Assembly: GCA_012032345.1 (NCBI GenBank)
Contig: JAAUQI010000013.1
Coordinates: 33,552-97,551 of the forward strand
DNA from: Leptolyngbyaceae cyanobacterium RM1_1_2
GTDB taxonomy: Bacteria; Cyanobacteriota; Cyanobacteriia; Phormidesmidales; Phormidesmidaceae
DNA length: 64,000 bases
Reading direction: 5' to 3'
Of this stretch, positions 54,610 to 63,854 are shown piece after piece; position 1 is the first letter of the stretch, and each line of letters begins with the position of its first letter. Under the pieces are notes generated by a model that was not told the DNA's origin, ran no database searches, and was given only the letters and a program-made list of their open reading frames with translations. Position numbers and translations under genes: made by a program.

Positions 54610-55599
54610 AGTTTCGCCTATTTGCAGCCGACTGCCATTGGCAAAGTCCCAGCCAGACTGCGATCGCTTGCCGCTGGGCTTCACCTCAGATAAGAGCAAA
54701 AGCTCGTCTCCGGTGGCAACAACCGGGCCGTAAGCCTTGAGGATACCGACAACCTCACCCGGTTTGGCTCCAGGCTGCTTTAGCAGTGTCTGACTCGCTG
54801 CTGCCAGCCCCGCCAGTGATGCGGGCCACCGGGACTGCTCAGCCAGTCCGAGCGGCACGGTAGCGCTCACCTTTAGGGCTTCAGCGCGAAATTCAGTGAC
54901 GCAGTTAGGATAAAAGCCGCGAACCTGGTTGTGCAGGGCGATCGCAGATTTTGTCCAGTCCAGCACGTAGTCTGCTTTTTGAATTAACGGCGCGTAGGTA
55001 GCCTGCTCGTCTACCTGAGGCTTTGGGATGAGAGCGCTCCGGTCAAGCTGCAGCAGAGTCTCAGCCAGCAGGTTGGCACTCAGCACTGATAGGATCTTAG
55101 CTAAATCTAGAGCGTTATCTAATAGCTTAATGGGCACAGCCGCCTTGAGCAGCATAGGGCCAGTATCCATGCCCGCATCCATTAGCATCGTCGTTACGCC
55201 GGTTTCGGGTTTGCCGTGATAGAGACTCCACTGGATTGGGGCTGCCCCTCGGTAGGCTGGCAGCAAAGAGCCGTGGGCGTTGATGCAGCCTAGCCGGGGA
55301 ATCTCTAAAATAGCCGGGGATAAAATTTGCCCGTAAGCAATCACCACAAAGGCATCAGCCGCGATCGCCTGCAGTTGCTCAATCACCTCAGGCGATCGCT
55401 TAATTCGAGTCGGCTGTAGCACCGGGCAGCTAGCCGCGATCGCAACCTGCTTAACAGGCGATGGCATCACCTGATTACCTCGGCCTCGTCGCCTGTCGGG
55501 CTGCGTTACTACCGCTGCCACTTCAAAATCAGGCTGCTGCAGTAAACGCTCTAAACTGGGAACCGCAAACTGGGGAGTCCCAAAAAAAACAATCCGCAT
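54601..55599 (-). CDS. fmt: Methionyl-tRNA formyltransferase
   Basis: 332 residues. It formylates initiator Met-tRNA with 10-formyl-THF. Motifs: [45 protein letters not shown] with the catalytic Asn/His, and [15 protein letters not shown]-terminal OB-like domain follows. def is not adjacent. The gene ends head-on with the DUF6464 gene. Start ATG 55599. Confidence 0.96.
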   Translation of the reverse strand: MRIVFFGTPQFAVPSLERLLQQPDFEVAAVVTQPDRRRGRGNQVMPSPVKQVAIAASCPVLQPTRIKRSPEVIEQLQAIAADAFVVIAYGQILSPAILEIPRLGCINAHGSLLPAYRGAAPIQWSLYHGKPETGVTTMLMDAGMDTGPMLLKAAVPIKLLDNALDLAKILSVLSANLLAETLLQLDRSALIPKPQVDEQATYAPLIQKADYVLDWTKSAIALHNQVRGFYPNCVTEFRAEALKVSATVPLGLAEQSRWPASLAGLAAASQTLLKQPGAKPGEVVGILKAYGPVVATGDELLLLSEVKPSGKRSQSGWDFANGSRLQIGETLV

Positions 55600-55662
55600 A
55601 TCTGCTCAAACTAAAGCCATCCATACAGCAGTTTCAGCCTAAATGCGGCACAAAGCAAGATC

Positions 55663-56508
55663 TCAATGCTCAGGTATCAGGCTGTCTGCAGGTGTGCTAG
55701 GCTGGCGCGTCTTTAGATTGAAGCGATAGCCGTGGGGCAAAATATGCAGCCTGACGCCAAAGACGGCCATGGCCTCATCTCTAAGCAATTGAGAAAGATT
55801 ATTGTGGCTGGCTCCTGATTCGTCTACTACGGTCGCCGCCCCCTCCCCAATCACCTCTAGAGTATCCCCTTGAACGATGACAGCGGTATTTTCATCAATG
55901 CCCAGCCCCAAAACGCTAGGTTCTAAAAGTAAAGCGGTGAGCAGGCGACCTAAGCGGCCTCGCTGGGCAAAATGCTGATCTACCAAAACCTGAGTTAAAA
56001 AGCCCATACCCTGACTCATTTCAACGGCATTCAGGTAAGGGTGGGTCGTAGAATCTCCTTCAGCAATCATCACTTCTGGCATAATGGCTGCCCCAGCGCT
56101 GGTACCGCCAATCACTACCCCTTCTCGATGCCGCTTGTGCAACAGGTCTTCTAGAAGCGAATCCTGCACTACTCGAATTACCCGAGACTGATCGCCGCCC
56201 GTAAAAAAAACCCCAGTCGCGTCTGCGACTATTTCTAAAAGTCGGGGATCATTGGCATCCTTGGGTTCCTGAGTGTGAACAACATCAACTGCGGCGGCTC
56301 CTAGCTGAGTAAAGACGCGGTCGTACTCTGCCCCGGTTTCCTCAAAATACGCGGTTGCCGCTGTCAAAACTGCAATGTGAGCCTTTGTACCCCCCGCCAG
56401 TCTGACGAACTCTCTCAAAATAGTGCAGTCTTCATCCCTGTCTTCCGCACCTCCGATAATGACGAGGGGGCCTTTGCTTTGGTCTTGATATTCAATAGAT
56501 TGAGCCAT
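55663..56508 (-). CDS. cphB: Cyanophycinase
   Basis: 281 residues from ATG 56508 (MAQSIEYQDQ); an ATG five codons upstream adds little. It is a serine exopeptidase that breaks cyanophycin (Asp-Arg polymer) to beta-Asp-Arg dipeptides. The nucleophile is in GGTSAGAAIM; VIIGGAEDRDEDC, FTGGDQSRVI, VEMSQGMGFL, DQHFAQRGRLGRL and LGIDENTAV follow in order. cphA is usually the neighbour, but no cphA is seen in this window, so it may be elsewhere. Confidence 0.95.
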   Translation of the reverse strand: MAQSIEYQDQSKGPLVIIGGAEDRDEDCTILREFVRLAGGTKAHIAVLTAATAYFEETGAEYDRVFTQLGAAAVDVVHTQEPKDANDPRLLEIVADATGVFFTGGDQSRVIRVVQDSLLEDLLHKRHREGVVIGGTSAGAAIMPEVMIAEGDSTTHPYLNAVEMSQGMGFLTQVLVDQHFAQRGRLGRLLTALLLEPSVLGLGIDENTAVIVQGDTLEVIGEGAATVVDESGASHNNLSQLLRDEAMAVFGVRLHILPHGYRFNLKTRQPSTPADSLIPEH

Positions 56509-56523
56509 GTTGTCTATTGTCAA

Positions 56524-56832
56524 AAGAATGTCTACTACAGGAATGGTTGTCAGAGAGAAAATAGCCTGAAGAAAATACGCTGGCCCAGCCTTAAGATTCT
56601 CAAACTAATCGTGACTTTGGCCAACAGTTCAATCATGCTAGCAATAGGGGAGCTTCTGCTTGTATCGGTCTGAGTATTGCAGTTAATCATCGTCATACCG
56701 TGGAAGCGGATAGTTTTTATCATTCAAAATAAAAACTATTTGACAATGTAGAGGCTTGAAGTATGCACTTATTCAAATCAGATTCAGGTTTAGGCAACTT
56801 TGAAGTAGTTCCTGTAATTTTTCTTTAGAGTC
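56524..56832. other. Gap with no recognised feature
   Basis: 309 bases between the cyanophycinase start and a small plus-strand gene; two promoters are expected. No gene, repeat or strong hairpin was seen. Confidence 0.5.
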
Positions 56833-57048
56833 ATGCCAGCATATCTTTTGTTCACAGCAGGCGTTTTCTGCATTGCCTTGTACAAGTTCTTCAAAGATGA
56901 GACCACCCCTGGTACTCACCTGGAATCCTGGATATTCTTGCCGATTATTGCCTTATTGTGGCCGCTGACCCTGCCAACAATTCTGCGCAAAAAGCTATTA
57001 GCTAAATCTGGTGGGGCAACGGTGGCTAACCTGACTGGGGTTGTTTAG
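56833..57048 (+). CDS. Small membrane protein, two helices
   Basis: 71 residues: AYLLFTAGVFCIALYKFF and SWIFLPIIALLWPLTLPTIL are clear membrane helices, and the tail is polar. Family not recognised. Convergent with the small Cys-rich protein gene, 17 bases away. Likely real from its composition. Confidence 0.6.
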   Translation: MPAYLLFTAGVFCIALYKFFKDETTPGTHLESWIFLPIIALLWPLTLPTILRKKLLAKSGGATVANLTGVV

Positions 57049-57065
57049 CCTGTTCAGGCTCTGCC

Positions 57066-57248
57066 TCATTCTTCGTAATCAGTGGCTACCTGAATCTCTT
57101 CTTCATCAATGGAGATATAGAGAACATTGGGCCGACAGCAAACCTGGCAGTCTTCAATGTAGGACTGGCTATTACCAGCACTGATGTCAACAAAGGTGAG
57201 ATTGGGTTCGCCACAAAAGGCGCAATGGAACTCAGCCGTGTTTTGCAT
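57066..57248 (-). CDS. CPXCG-type cysteine-rich small protein
   Basis: 60 residues with two zinc-finger-like cysteine pairs, CAFCGE (residues 9-14) and CQVCCRP (about 34-40). An acidic C-terminus includes IDEEEIQVATDYEE. This fits the CPXCG family of small cysteine-rich proteins. The role is unknown; zinc binding is likely. Confidence 0.78.
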   Translation of the reverse strand: MQNTAEFHCAFCGEPNLTFVDISAGNSQSYIEDCQVCCRPNVLYISIDEEEIQVATDYEE

Positions 57249-57385
57249 AAGAGGTTCTAAGGGGGTATGCCTTCTATCTTGCCTTTTCCTCTTTGTCTTT
57301 TCTCACCAATCCCTATCTCAAGGAAGACTGTTAGATTCGGGCAAACCAGATAGTCTTTAGCTAAACGCTTGGATTAAAGGTCGTC

Positions 57386-59194
57386 ATGGAAGTTGGCGCA
57401 CGTTACTTAGGCGATCGCCGCTGTCAGTTTACCGTCTGGTCTCCGTTTGCTAAAGCAGTTGCTGTTCAGTTTCCGGCTGAGGCAGGGGAGCTAACTTTAG
57501 AGCGCGTAGGCGAATACTGGCAGGGAACTGCGGAGGATATTTCACCGGGGACGCTGTATTTATTTCGCCTCGATCAGGCTGATGCCTATCCTGATCCAGC
57601 CTCTCACTATCAGCCCAAGGATGTGCATGGGCCATCTGCAGTGGTTGATCATGCTTTTGACTGGCGCTGTCCGGAGTGGGGCGGCCTGCCGCTAGAATCC
57701 CTGATTATTTACGAGCTGCATCTGGGCGCTTTTACGCCAGAGGGTACCTTTGCGGCGGTTATTCCTCGGCTGGCTGACCTGGTAGAGCTAGGCATCAATG
57801 CCATCGAGATTATGCCTGTGGCGCAGTTTCCCGGCGATCGCAACTGGGGCTATGACGGGGTGTATCCTTTTGCGGTGCAGGCGTCTTATGGCGGGCCAGA
57901 GGGCCTGAAACAGCTCGTGGATGCCTGCCACCAGCACGGGATTGCTGTGGTTCTTGACGTGGTCTACAACCACTTTGGGCCGGAGGGAAACTATACCAGT
58001 CAGTTTGGCCCCTACTTTACTGAGAAATACCGCACCCCCTGGGGCAGCGCCATCAACTTTGACGACGCTCACAGTGAGGGGGTACGCAACTACGTAGTAG
58101 AAAATGCGCTCTACTGGCTGCGAGACTATCGCATAGACGGGCTGCGCTTAGATGCGGTTCATGCCATCTACGACTTTGGGGCCAGACATATTCTGCAAGA
58201 TCTGGCTGCAGCCGTGAGTGAGTTTGCCCAGCAGCAGTCTCGTCACTGCTATTTAATTGCTGAAAGCGACCTCAACGATGGCCGAATTTTGCGCCCGTCT
58301 GATCACGGCGGCTACGGGGTTGACGCCCAGTGGAGCGACGACTTTCACCACGCGCTGCATACGCTGCTGACCAAAGAGAACCAGGGCTATTACGGGGACT
58401 TTGGCCAGGGTGAACAGTTTGCCAAAGCCCTGCAGGAAAGCTTTGTCTACACCTGGACTTATTCACCTTTTCGCCAGCGACGGCACGGCAACGACGTCAG
58501 CGATCGCCCACCCTATCAGTTTGTGGTGTGCAGCCAGAACCACGACCAGATCGGCAACCGCATGTTGGGAGAGCGACTCTCTCAGCTAGTCTCTTTTAGC
58601 GGCTCAAAGTTAGCAGCCGCAGCCGTGCTGCTTTCGCCCTATATTCCGCTGCTGTTTATGGGCGAAGAGTATGGCGAAACCGCGCCGTTTACCTATTTTG
58701 TCAGTCATTCCGACCCGGATTTGCTGGAGGCAATTCGCCAGGGACGCGCCCAAGAGTTTAAGGATTTTCACGCTGTGGGTGCGCCTGCTGATGCTGCCAG
58801 CTTAGACACCTTCAAGGCGTGCCAGCTAAACTGGGCCGAGCGATCCCAGGGGCAGCACGGGGTGCTGCTGGCTTTTTATCAGCGGCTAATTCAGCTTCGC
58901 CGCCAGCTACCGGCGCTGCACATCAGCGATCGCCGCGATTTTGAGGCATTTTGGCAGTCAGATCTAGTCGGACTCCACCGCTGGCATAATGAGCAGGCTG
59001 CTCTGGCACTGTTTAACTTTGGCGATCAGACCGCAGAGTACTCCCTGGCCTGTGCGGGTACCTGGCAAAAACGACTGGACTCAAGCGACGAGCAGTGGCT
59101 AGGCTCTGGGGCGATCGCGGCTGACTCGCTAACACCTTCTGAAACGGTTTCTCTGCCACCCCAGAGCCTGGTTCTATATGAAAAATTAGTCTAA
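57386..59194 (+). CDS. treZ: Malto-oligosyltrehalose trehalohydrolase
   Basis: 602 residues. GH13: it releases trehalose from the maltooligosyl-trehalose made by TreY. N-terminal beta domain (FTVWSPFAKAV), then the catalytic barrel: GYDGVYPFAVQASYG, DVVYNHFGPEG, DGLRLDAVHAI with nucleophile Asp, AESDLND with acid Glu, and SQNHDQIGNR. First gene of a three-gene trehalose module, with treY starting 13 bases after its stop. Start ATG 57386. Confidence 0.95.
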   Translation: MEVGARYLGDRRCQFTVWSPFAKAVAVQFPAEAGELTLERVGEYWQGTAEDISPGTLYLFRLDQADAYPDPASHYQPKDVHGPSAVVDHAFDWRCPEWGGLPLESLIIYELHLGAFTPEGTFAAVIPRLADLVELGINAIEIMPVAQFPGDRNWGYDGVYPFAVQASYGGPEGLKQLVDACHQHGIAVVLDVVYNHFGPEGNYTSQFGPYFTEKYRTPWGSAINFDDAHSEGVRNYVVENALYWLRDYRIDGLRLDAVHAIYDFGARHILQDLAAAVSEFAQQQSRHCYLIAESDLNDGRILRPSDHGGYGVDAQWSDDFHHALHTLLTKENQGYYGDFGQGEQFAKALQESFVYTWTYSPFRQRRHGNDVSDRPPYQFVVCSQNHDQIGNRMLGERLSQLVSFSGSKLAAAAVLLSPYIPLLFMGEEYGETAPFTYFVSHSDPDLLEAIRQGRAQEFKDFHAVGAPADAASLDTFKACQLNWAERSQGQHGVLLAFYQRLIQLRRQLPALHISDRRDFEAFWQSDLVGLHRWHNEQAALALFNFGDQTAEYSLACAGTWQKRLDSSDEQWLGSGAIAADSLTPSETVSLPPQSLVLYEKLV

Positions 59195-59207
59195 CTCAGG
59201 AATTTCT

Positions 59208-61988
59208 ATGCGTATTCCCGTTGCTACCTATCGCCTACAGTTTTGCCCTGACTTTACCTTTGAGGACGCTCAGGCCGTTGTGCCCTACCTCAAGGAACTG
59301 GGAATTTCTCATATCTATGCCTCGCCCATTTTCAAAGCCCGCGCTGGCAGTCCCCACGGCTATGATGTCGTCGATCCGACCCAGCTCAACCCCGACCTGG
59401 GCAGCGAAGCAGATTTTACCGAGCTGATTGAGTCACTGCACCAGCGACAGATGGGGTGGGTGCAGGACATTGTGCCCAACCACATGGCTTATGACAGCCA
59501 GAACCATTTTTTGATGGATGTGCTAGAGCATGGCTCTCAGTCAGAATATTTCCGCTACTTTGATATTGACTGGGAACACCCCTACGAAGACATTCGCGGC
59601 AAAATTCTCGCGCCGCTGCTAGGAGACTTTTATGGGCGCTGTCTGGAAGCGGGGCAAATTCAGCTAGCTTACGAAGAGAGCGGCCTGAGCATTAGCTACT
59701 ATGACCTGAAGCTGCCGCTGAATATTGAGTCTTACGGACTTTTTCTCAGGCATGATTTGGGTCATCTGGCCCGAGATTTGGGGCGGCGTCACCCAGACTT
59801 TGTCAAGCTGCTGGGGCTGCTCTATATGATCAAAGGCATCGCGGCTGAGACCACCGGGCAGCAGCGTCGAGATCAGGCTCAGTTTGTCAAAGAGCTGCTC
59901 TGGGAGCTGTATCAGGGAAATACAGAAGTCAAGGCGTTTATTGATCAAAATGTTCAAACCTTTAACGGCGAACCGGGTCAGCCAGAAAGCTTTGACCGCC
60001 TAGATCAGCTATTGGCAGAGCAGTTTTTTCGGCTGTCTTTTTGGAAAGTGGGGGCCGAAGAACTCAACTATCGCCGATTTTTTACCGTCAACGAGCTGAT
60101 CTCGGTGCGGGTGGAAGATGCTGAAGTTTTCAAAAAAACCCATCAGTTAATCTCTAGTCTGGTTGAGGCTAAACAGATAGAGGGGCTGCGGGTAGACCAC
60201 GTAGATGGCCTCTATGATCCCAGCCGCTACTTAAGCCGTCTGCGCGAAACCATGGGAGATGTTTACCTGACGGTTGAAAAAATTCTGGAAGCTGACGAAG
60301 AGCTGCCTTCACAGTGGCCGATTCAGGGGACTTCGGGCTACGAATTTTTGAATCAGGTCAACGGCCTATTTTGCGATCGCAATCACAAGCAAGCCTTTAC
60401 TCAAATTTATGCTCAGGTGGTGGGGCAACTGCCGAGCTATAAAAGCATTTTTGCCGAGAAAAAACGGCTGATTGCCGGGACGACGCTGGTAGGAGATGTC
60501 AACAACCTGGCTCACCTGCTGAAGCAGATTGCCGGACAGTATCGCTATGGCCGCGACTTTACCTTTAACGGGTTGAGAAAGGCCATTCAAGAAGTTTTAG
60601 TGCAGTTTCCGATTTACTGTACCTATATCAACAGCCCTACGGTTAGCGATCTCGACCGTTCTTATATTCAAACTGCCATTGCGCGATCGCGCCAGAGTCT
60701 GCCGCGCCTGCTAAATGAGCTCAACCTGATTGAAAGAATTCTTTCGCTCAGGGATCAAGAAACTCTTTCTGAAGCAGAGCGGGCCTCGTGGCTGCATTTT
60801 GTCATGCGCTTTCAGCAGTTCTCCGGGCCGCTGATGGCCAAGGGCATCGAAGACACGCTGTTTTATGTCTACAACCGTCTGCTGTCGCTCAATGAGGTCG
60901 GCGGCGACCCCAGTCATTTTGGCCTCTCCCTAGACGAGTTTCACCAGGCCAACCAGCAGCGTCTAGCTAACTGGCCCCACAGCATGAACGCCACCTCAAC
61001 CCACGATACCAAGCGCAGCGAAGACGTGCGATCGCGCCTGAACGTGCTGTCTGAAATTCCTCGGGTTTGGCAGCAGCAGGTAGATAGCTGGCGAGAGCTG
61101 AATCGGGATAAAAAAACTGTCGTGGACGAGCGGACAATTCCAGATGACAACGACGAATTTTTTTTGTACCAGACTCTGATGGGGGCGTTTCCCTTTGATG
61201 GCGAGGTGTCTGACGAGTTTGTTGGACGAATTAAAGACTACGTGGTCAAAGCCGTTCGAGAAGCTAAAGTTCACACGGCTTGGCTGCGCCCGGACAGTGA
61301 GTATGAAGACGGTTTCGCTGCTTTTGCTACAGCTCTGCTGCAGCCCGGTGAGGAAAATGAGTTTTTGCAGGCTTTTGTACCCTTCCAGCAGAAGATAGCG
61401 GTTTATGGCATGTTTAACTCCCTGTCTCAGACGTTGCTCAAAATCGCCTCACCGGGAGTGCCCGACTTTTATCAAGGAACTGACCTGTGGGATTTGAGCC
61501 TGGTGGATCCTGATAACCGCCGCCCGGTGGACTACGACGAGCGGCTGTCATTTGTGCAAGAGATTAAGCGGCGCTGCCAGACGGGGCTGATGAGTCTGCT
61601 AGACGATCTCAAGGCGAGCTGCCGTGACGGTCGGCAAAAGATGTTTCTAATTGTGCAGGCGCTGGCTGCCCGGCAGCAATACCTGCTGGCTTTTCAAAAG
61701 GGAGACTATATTCCCCTGCAGGTGAGCGGCCCCCAGGCAAGACACATTGTGGCTTTTGCCAGACGCCATCAGGACACAACCCTGATTGCGATCGCTCCCC
61801 GCTTTCTAAGCGGACTCATTCAGCCAGAGGAGCAGCCCCTAGGTGCAGCGCTGTGGCAGGATACCTGTTTAGAAATTCCTGCCGAGCTGCAAGCCAAATG
61901 GCACGATACTATTACTGATACGGCTATTGACGATGTTACTGATACGGCCCAGCTACCCGTTGGCAAATTTTGCAGCACTTCCCGGTAG
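59208..61988 (+). CDS. treY: Maltooligosyl trehalose synthase, frameshifted at the C-terminus
   Basis: 926 residues as read. It turns the reducing end of maltodextrins into a trehalose unit (GH13). Motifs: RIPVATYRLQFCPDFTFEDA, DIVPNHMAYD, GLRVDHVDGLYDP with nucleophile Asp, VEKILEADEELP and NATSTHDTKRSEDVR. At TTTT 61968-61971 one T seems missing: as read the end is FCSTSR, while adding a T gives KFLQHFPVALLVNQATA and a stop at 62017, which has the usual FPVALL ending. An AGGAA site lies before ATG 59208. Confidence 0.94.
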   Translation: MRIPVATYRLQFCPDFTFEDAQAVVPYLKELGISHIYASPIFKARAGSPHGYDVVDPTQLNPDLGSEADFTELIESLHQRQMGWVQDIVPNHMAYDSQNHFLMDVLEHGSQSEYFRYFDIDWEHPYEDIRGKILAPLLGDFYGRCLEAGQIQLAYEESGLSISYYDLKLPLNIESYGLFLRHDLGHLARDLGRRHPDFVKLLGLLYMIKGIAAETTGQQRRDQAQFVKELLWELYQGNTEVKAFIDQNVQTFNGEPGQPESFDRLDQLLAEQFFRLSFWKVGAEELNYRRFFTVNELISVRVEDAEVFKKTHQLISSLVEAKQIEGLRVDHVDGLYDPSRYLSRLRETMGDVYLTVEKILEADEELPSQWPIQGTSGYEFLNQVNGLFCDRNHKQAFTQIYAQVVGQLPSYKSIFAEKKRLIAGTTLVGDVNNLAHLLKQIAGQYRYGRDFTFNGLRKAIQEVLVQFPIYCTYINSPTVSDLDRSYIQTAIARSRQSLPRLLNELNLIERILSLRDQETLSEAERASWLHFVMRFQQFSGPLMAKGIEDTLFYVYNRLLSLNEVGGDPSHFGLSLDEFHQANQQRLANWPHSMNATSTHDTKRSEDVRSRLNVLSEIPRVWQQQVDSWRELNRDKKTVVDERTIPDDNDEFFLYQTLMGAFPFDGEVSDEFVGRIKDYVVKAVREAKVHTAWLRPDSEYEDGFAAFATALLQPGEENEFLQAFVPFQQKIAVYGMFNSLSQTLLKIASPGVPDFYQGTDLWDLSLVDPDNRRPVDYDERLSFVQEIKRRCQTGLMSLLDDLKASCRDGRQKMFLIVQALAARQQYLLAFQKGDYIPLQVSGPQARHIVAFARRHQDTTLIAIAPRFLSGLIQPEEQPLGAALWQDTCLEIPAELQAKWHDTITDTAIDDVTDTAQLPVGKFCSTSR

Positions 61989-62094
61989 CGCTGCTGGTGA
62001 ATCAGGCAACCGCCTAAACTTTAGGCTACGGTGGATACGTTTCTCTGTCAGGCAGTGACTACCTGGCACCATTCCTTTTTAAATTTTTTCTACT

Positions 62095-63618
62095 GTGACC
62101 CCATCTACACCCACCGCGATTCAGCCGCCGACCGACGCCCAGATTCAAGCCGTCAAAATCTATATTAAAAAGAACTGGCAAACCCTATCGCGCTCTTTGA
62201 GCCATATTTTAGAAGCAGCTCAAGATCCAAAGCTAGAACACGACGTCAGCCAGCCTTGGCGGGTTTACATCTCTCCCCGTGAAGATATAGCCGCTGTGCG
62301 GCAGTCGATTCGTCAGGCGGTTGGCCCTGCAGAATTTGAGCAAATTGAGCTACGGATTTTGCCCCCGGAAGCCTCTCAGATCAAAGAACACGGCCTGCTC
62401 TATCTGCCCTACGACTATGTTGTCCCCGGTGGCCGCTTCAATGAAATGTACGGCTGGGACAGCTATTTTATTATGCTGGGGCTGCTGCATGACGGCGAAG
62501 TTGGCTTGGCCCAGAGCATGGTGGATCAGCTAGTTTACGAGATCGATCACTATGGCACCGTCCTCAATGCCAATCGCACCTACATGCTTAACCGCTCACA
62601 GCCGCCGATTTTGACGCGCATGGTGCTGCGGCTGTTTGAGGTGACACAAGATAAAACCTGGCTGCAGTCGATATTGCCCTCAGTTGAGCACTATTACTTT
62701 TACTGGGTGGTACCGCCCCATCTCAACCAGATTACCGGGCTGTCTCACTACAACGCGCTGGGCAACGGGCCAGCCCCTGAAGTCGTCGCCTCAGAGCGTG
62801 ATGAAGCCGGACGTACCCACTACGACCGGGTGCGGGAATATTACCGTGAGCATGAAATTACCGACTACGATGTCAGCCTTTACTACGACCGTGAGGCCGA
62901 CCGGCTCACCGAGCTGTTTTATCAGGGCGATCGCTCCATGCGCGAGTCGGGCTTCGACATTACCAATCGCTTTGGCCCCTTCAGCGCCGATATCATCCAC
63001 TGTGCCCCGGTTTGCCTGAATGTGCTGCTCTATCAGATGGAAACCGATATTGCCCAAATTCAGAATATTTTGGGCCATAGGGAGGCGATCGCCTACTGGC
63101 AGCAGCAGTCTGAAACTCGCCATCAGCTGATTGACCAATTTCTCTGGGACGAACCGACCGGGCTGTATTTCGACTACAACTTCCGCACGGGCCAGCGTCG
63201 GCCTTACGAATTTGTGACGACTTTCTTTCCGCTCTGGGCGGGCATTGCCTCTGAGGCTCAGGCTCAGCGAACAGTTGAGAATCTAGCTAAATTTGAGGCT
63301 CCTGGGGGGCTGCTCACCAGCACCTATGTCTCTGGCAATCAGTGGGACGCGCCTTTTGGCTGGGCACCGCTGCAGCTTTTTGCCATTGAAGGGCTGCAGC
63401 GCTATGGCTACACAACAGAGGCGCAGCGAGTCGCCAGTAAGTTCATCAATATGGTGATTCAGGAGTTTGAAAAAAGCGGCACCCTGGTCGAAAAGTACGA
63501 CGTGGTGCGCTGCTCGGCTCAGGTTTCTGACGAGATTCACTTTGGCTACAGCTCGAATGAGATTGGCTTTGGCTGGACAAATGGGGTGTTGCTAGAGCTG
63601 CTGGAGCATTATTGCTGA
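62095..63618 (+). CDS. treH: Trehalase (GH37)
   Basis: 507 residues, starting GTG 62095 (a ribosome site is not clear). It splits trehalose into two glucose. Signatures: YVVPGGRFNEMYGWDSYF (GH37 signature 1), QWDAPFGWAPLQL (signature 2) and the catalytic region GFDITNRFG. It follows treY by 77 bases (from the restored stop), so synthesis and breakdown genes form one cluster, as in other cyanobacteria in which trehalose rises on drying. No signal peptide: cytoplasmic. Confidence 0.93.
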   Translation: MTPSTPTAIQPPTDAQIQAVKIYIKKNWQTLSRSLSHILEAAQDPKLEHDVSQPWRVYISPREDIAAVRQSIRQAVGPAEFEQIELRILPPEASQIKEHGLLYLPYDYVVPGGRFNEMYGWDSYFIMLGLLHDGEVGLAQSMVDQLVYEIDHYGTVLNANRTYMLNRSQPPILTRMVLRLFEVTQDKTWLQSILPSVEHYYFYWVVPPHLNQITGLSHYNALGNGPAPEVVASERDEAGRTHYDRVREYYREHEITDYDVSLYYDREADRLTELFYQGDRSMRESGFDITNRFGPFSADIIHCAPVCLNVLLYQMETDIAQIQNILGHREAIAYWQQQSETRHQLIDQFLWDEPTGLYFDYNFRTGQRRPYEFVTTFFPLWAGIASEAQAQRTVENLAKFEAPGGLLTSTYVSGNQWDAPFGWAPLQLFAIEGLQRYGYTTEAQRVASKFINMVIQEFEKSGTLVEKYDVVRCSAQVSDEIHFGYSSNEIGFGWTNGVLLELLEHYC

Positions 63619-63620
63619 TA

Positions 63621-63665
63621 AGCGAAAGGATGAAGGCAGAAGGATGAAGGATGAAGGATGAAGAG
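63621..63665. repeat. Short tandem AAGGATGA-type repeat array
   Basis: Directly after treH, the heptamer AAGGATG recurs several times (AAGGATGAAGGCAGAAGGAT and on), with period near 7. Such short tandem repeats between genes are known in cyanobacteria. A single similar motif occurs near 2128. Confidence 0.6.
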
Positions 63666-63753
63666 GATGCTGGTCACGTAAAGATTCAGCGATCTGAGTC
63701 GTCCTAACCAAGCTGCGGTTTGCTGTATAAACTGGCCTACAGGCGGCAGCGCC

Positions 63754-63849
63754 TAGGTTGGATGAAATGCAATGAAACCCAACAGCCAGCAGCTCCACAG
63801 GGGTCTGCAAGCCTTGACTGTTGGGTAGCGCTTGGCTTCACCCAATCTA
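63754..63849. repeat. Inverted pair of GGTTGG...ACCCAAC-type repeats
   Basis: The left arm (63754-63783) reads TAGGTTGGATGAA ... AAACCCAAC. The right arm (63820-63849) reads GTTGGGTAGCGCTTGGCTTC and then ACCCAATCTA. The right arm is the near reverse complement of the left, with 36 bases between, so it could fold as a long hairpin. It resembles dispersed repeats common in cyanobacterial genomes. Confidence 0.5.
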
Positions 63850-63854
63850 CGCGC

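Noticed and set aside
63621..63665. Possible CRISPR array after treH
   Set aside because: The repeat unit is only about 7 bases with no unique spacers.
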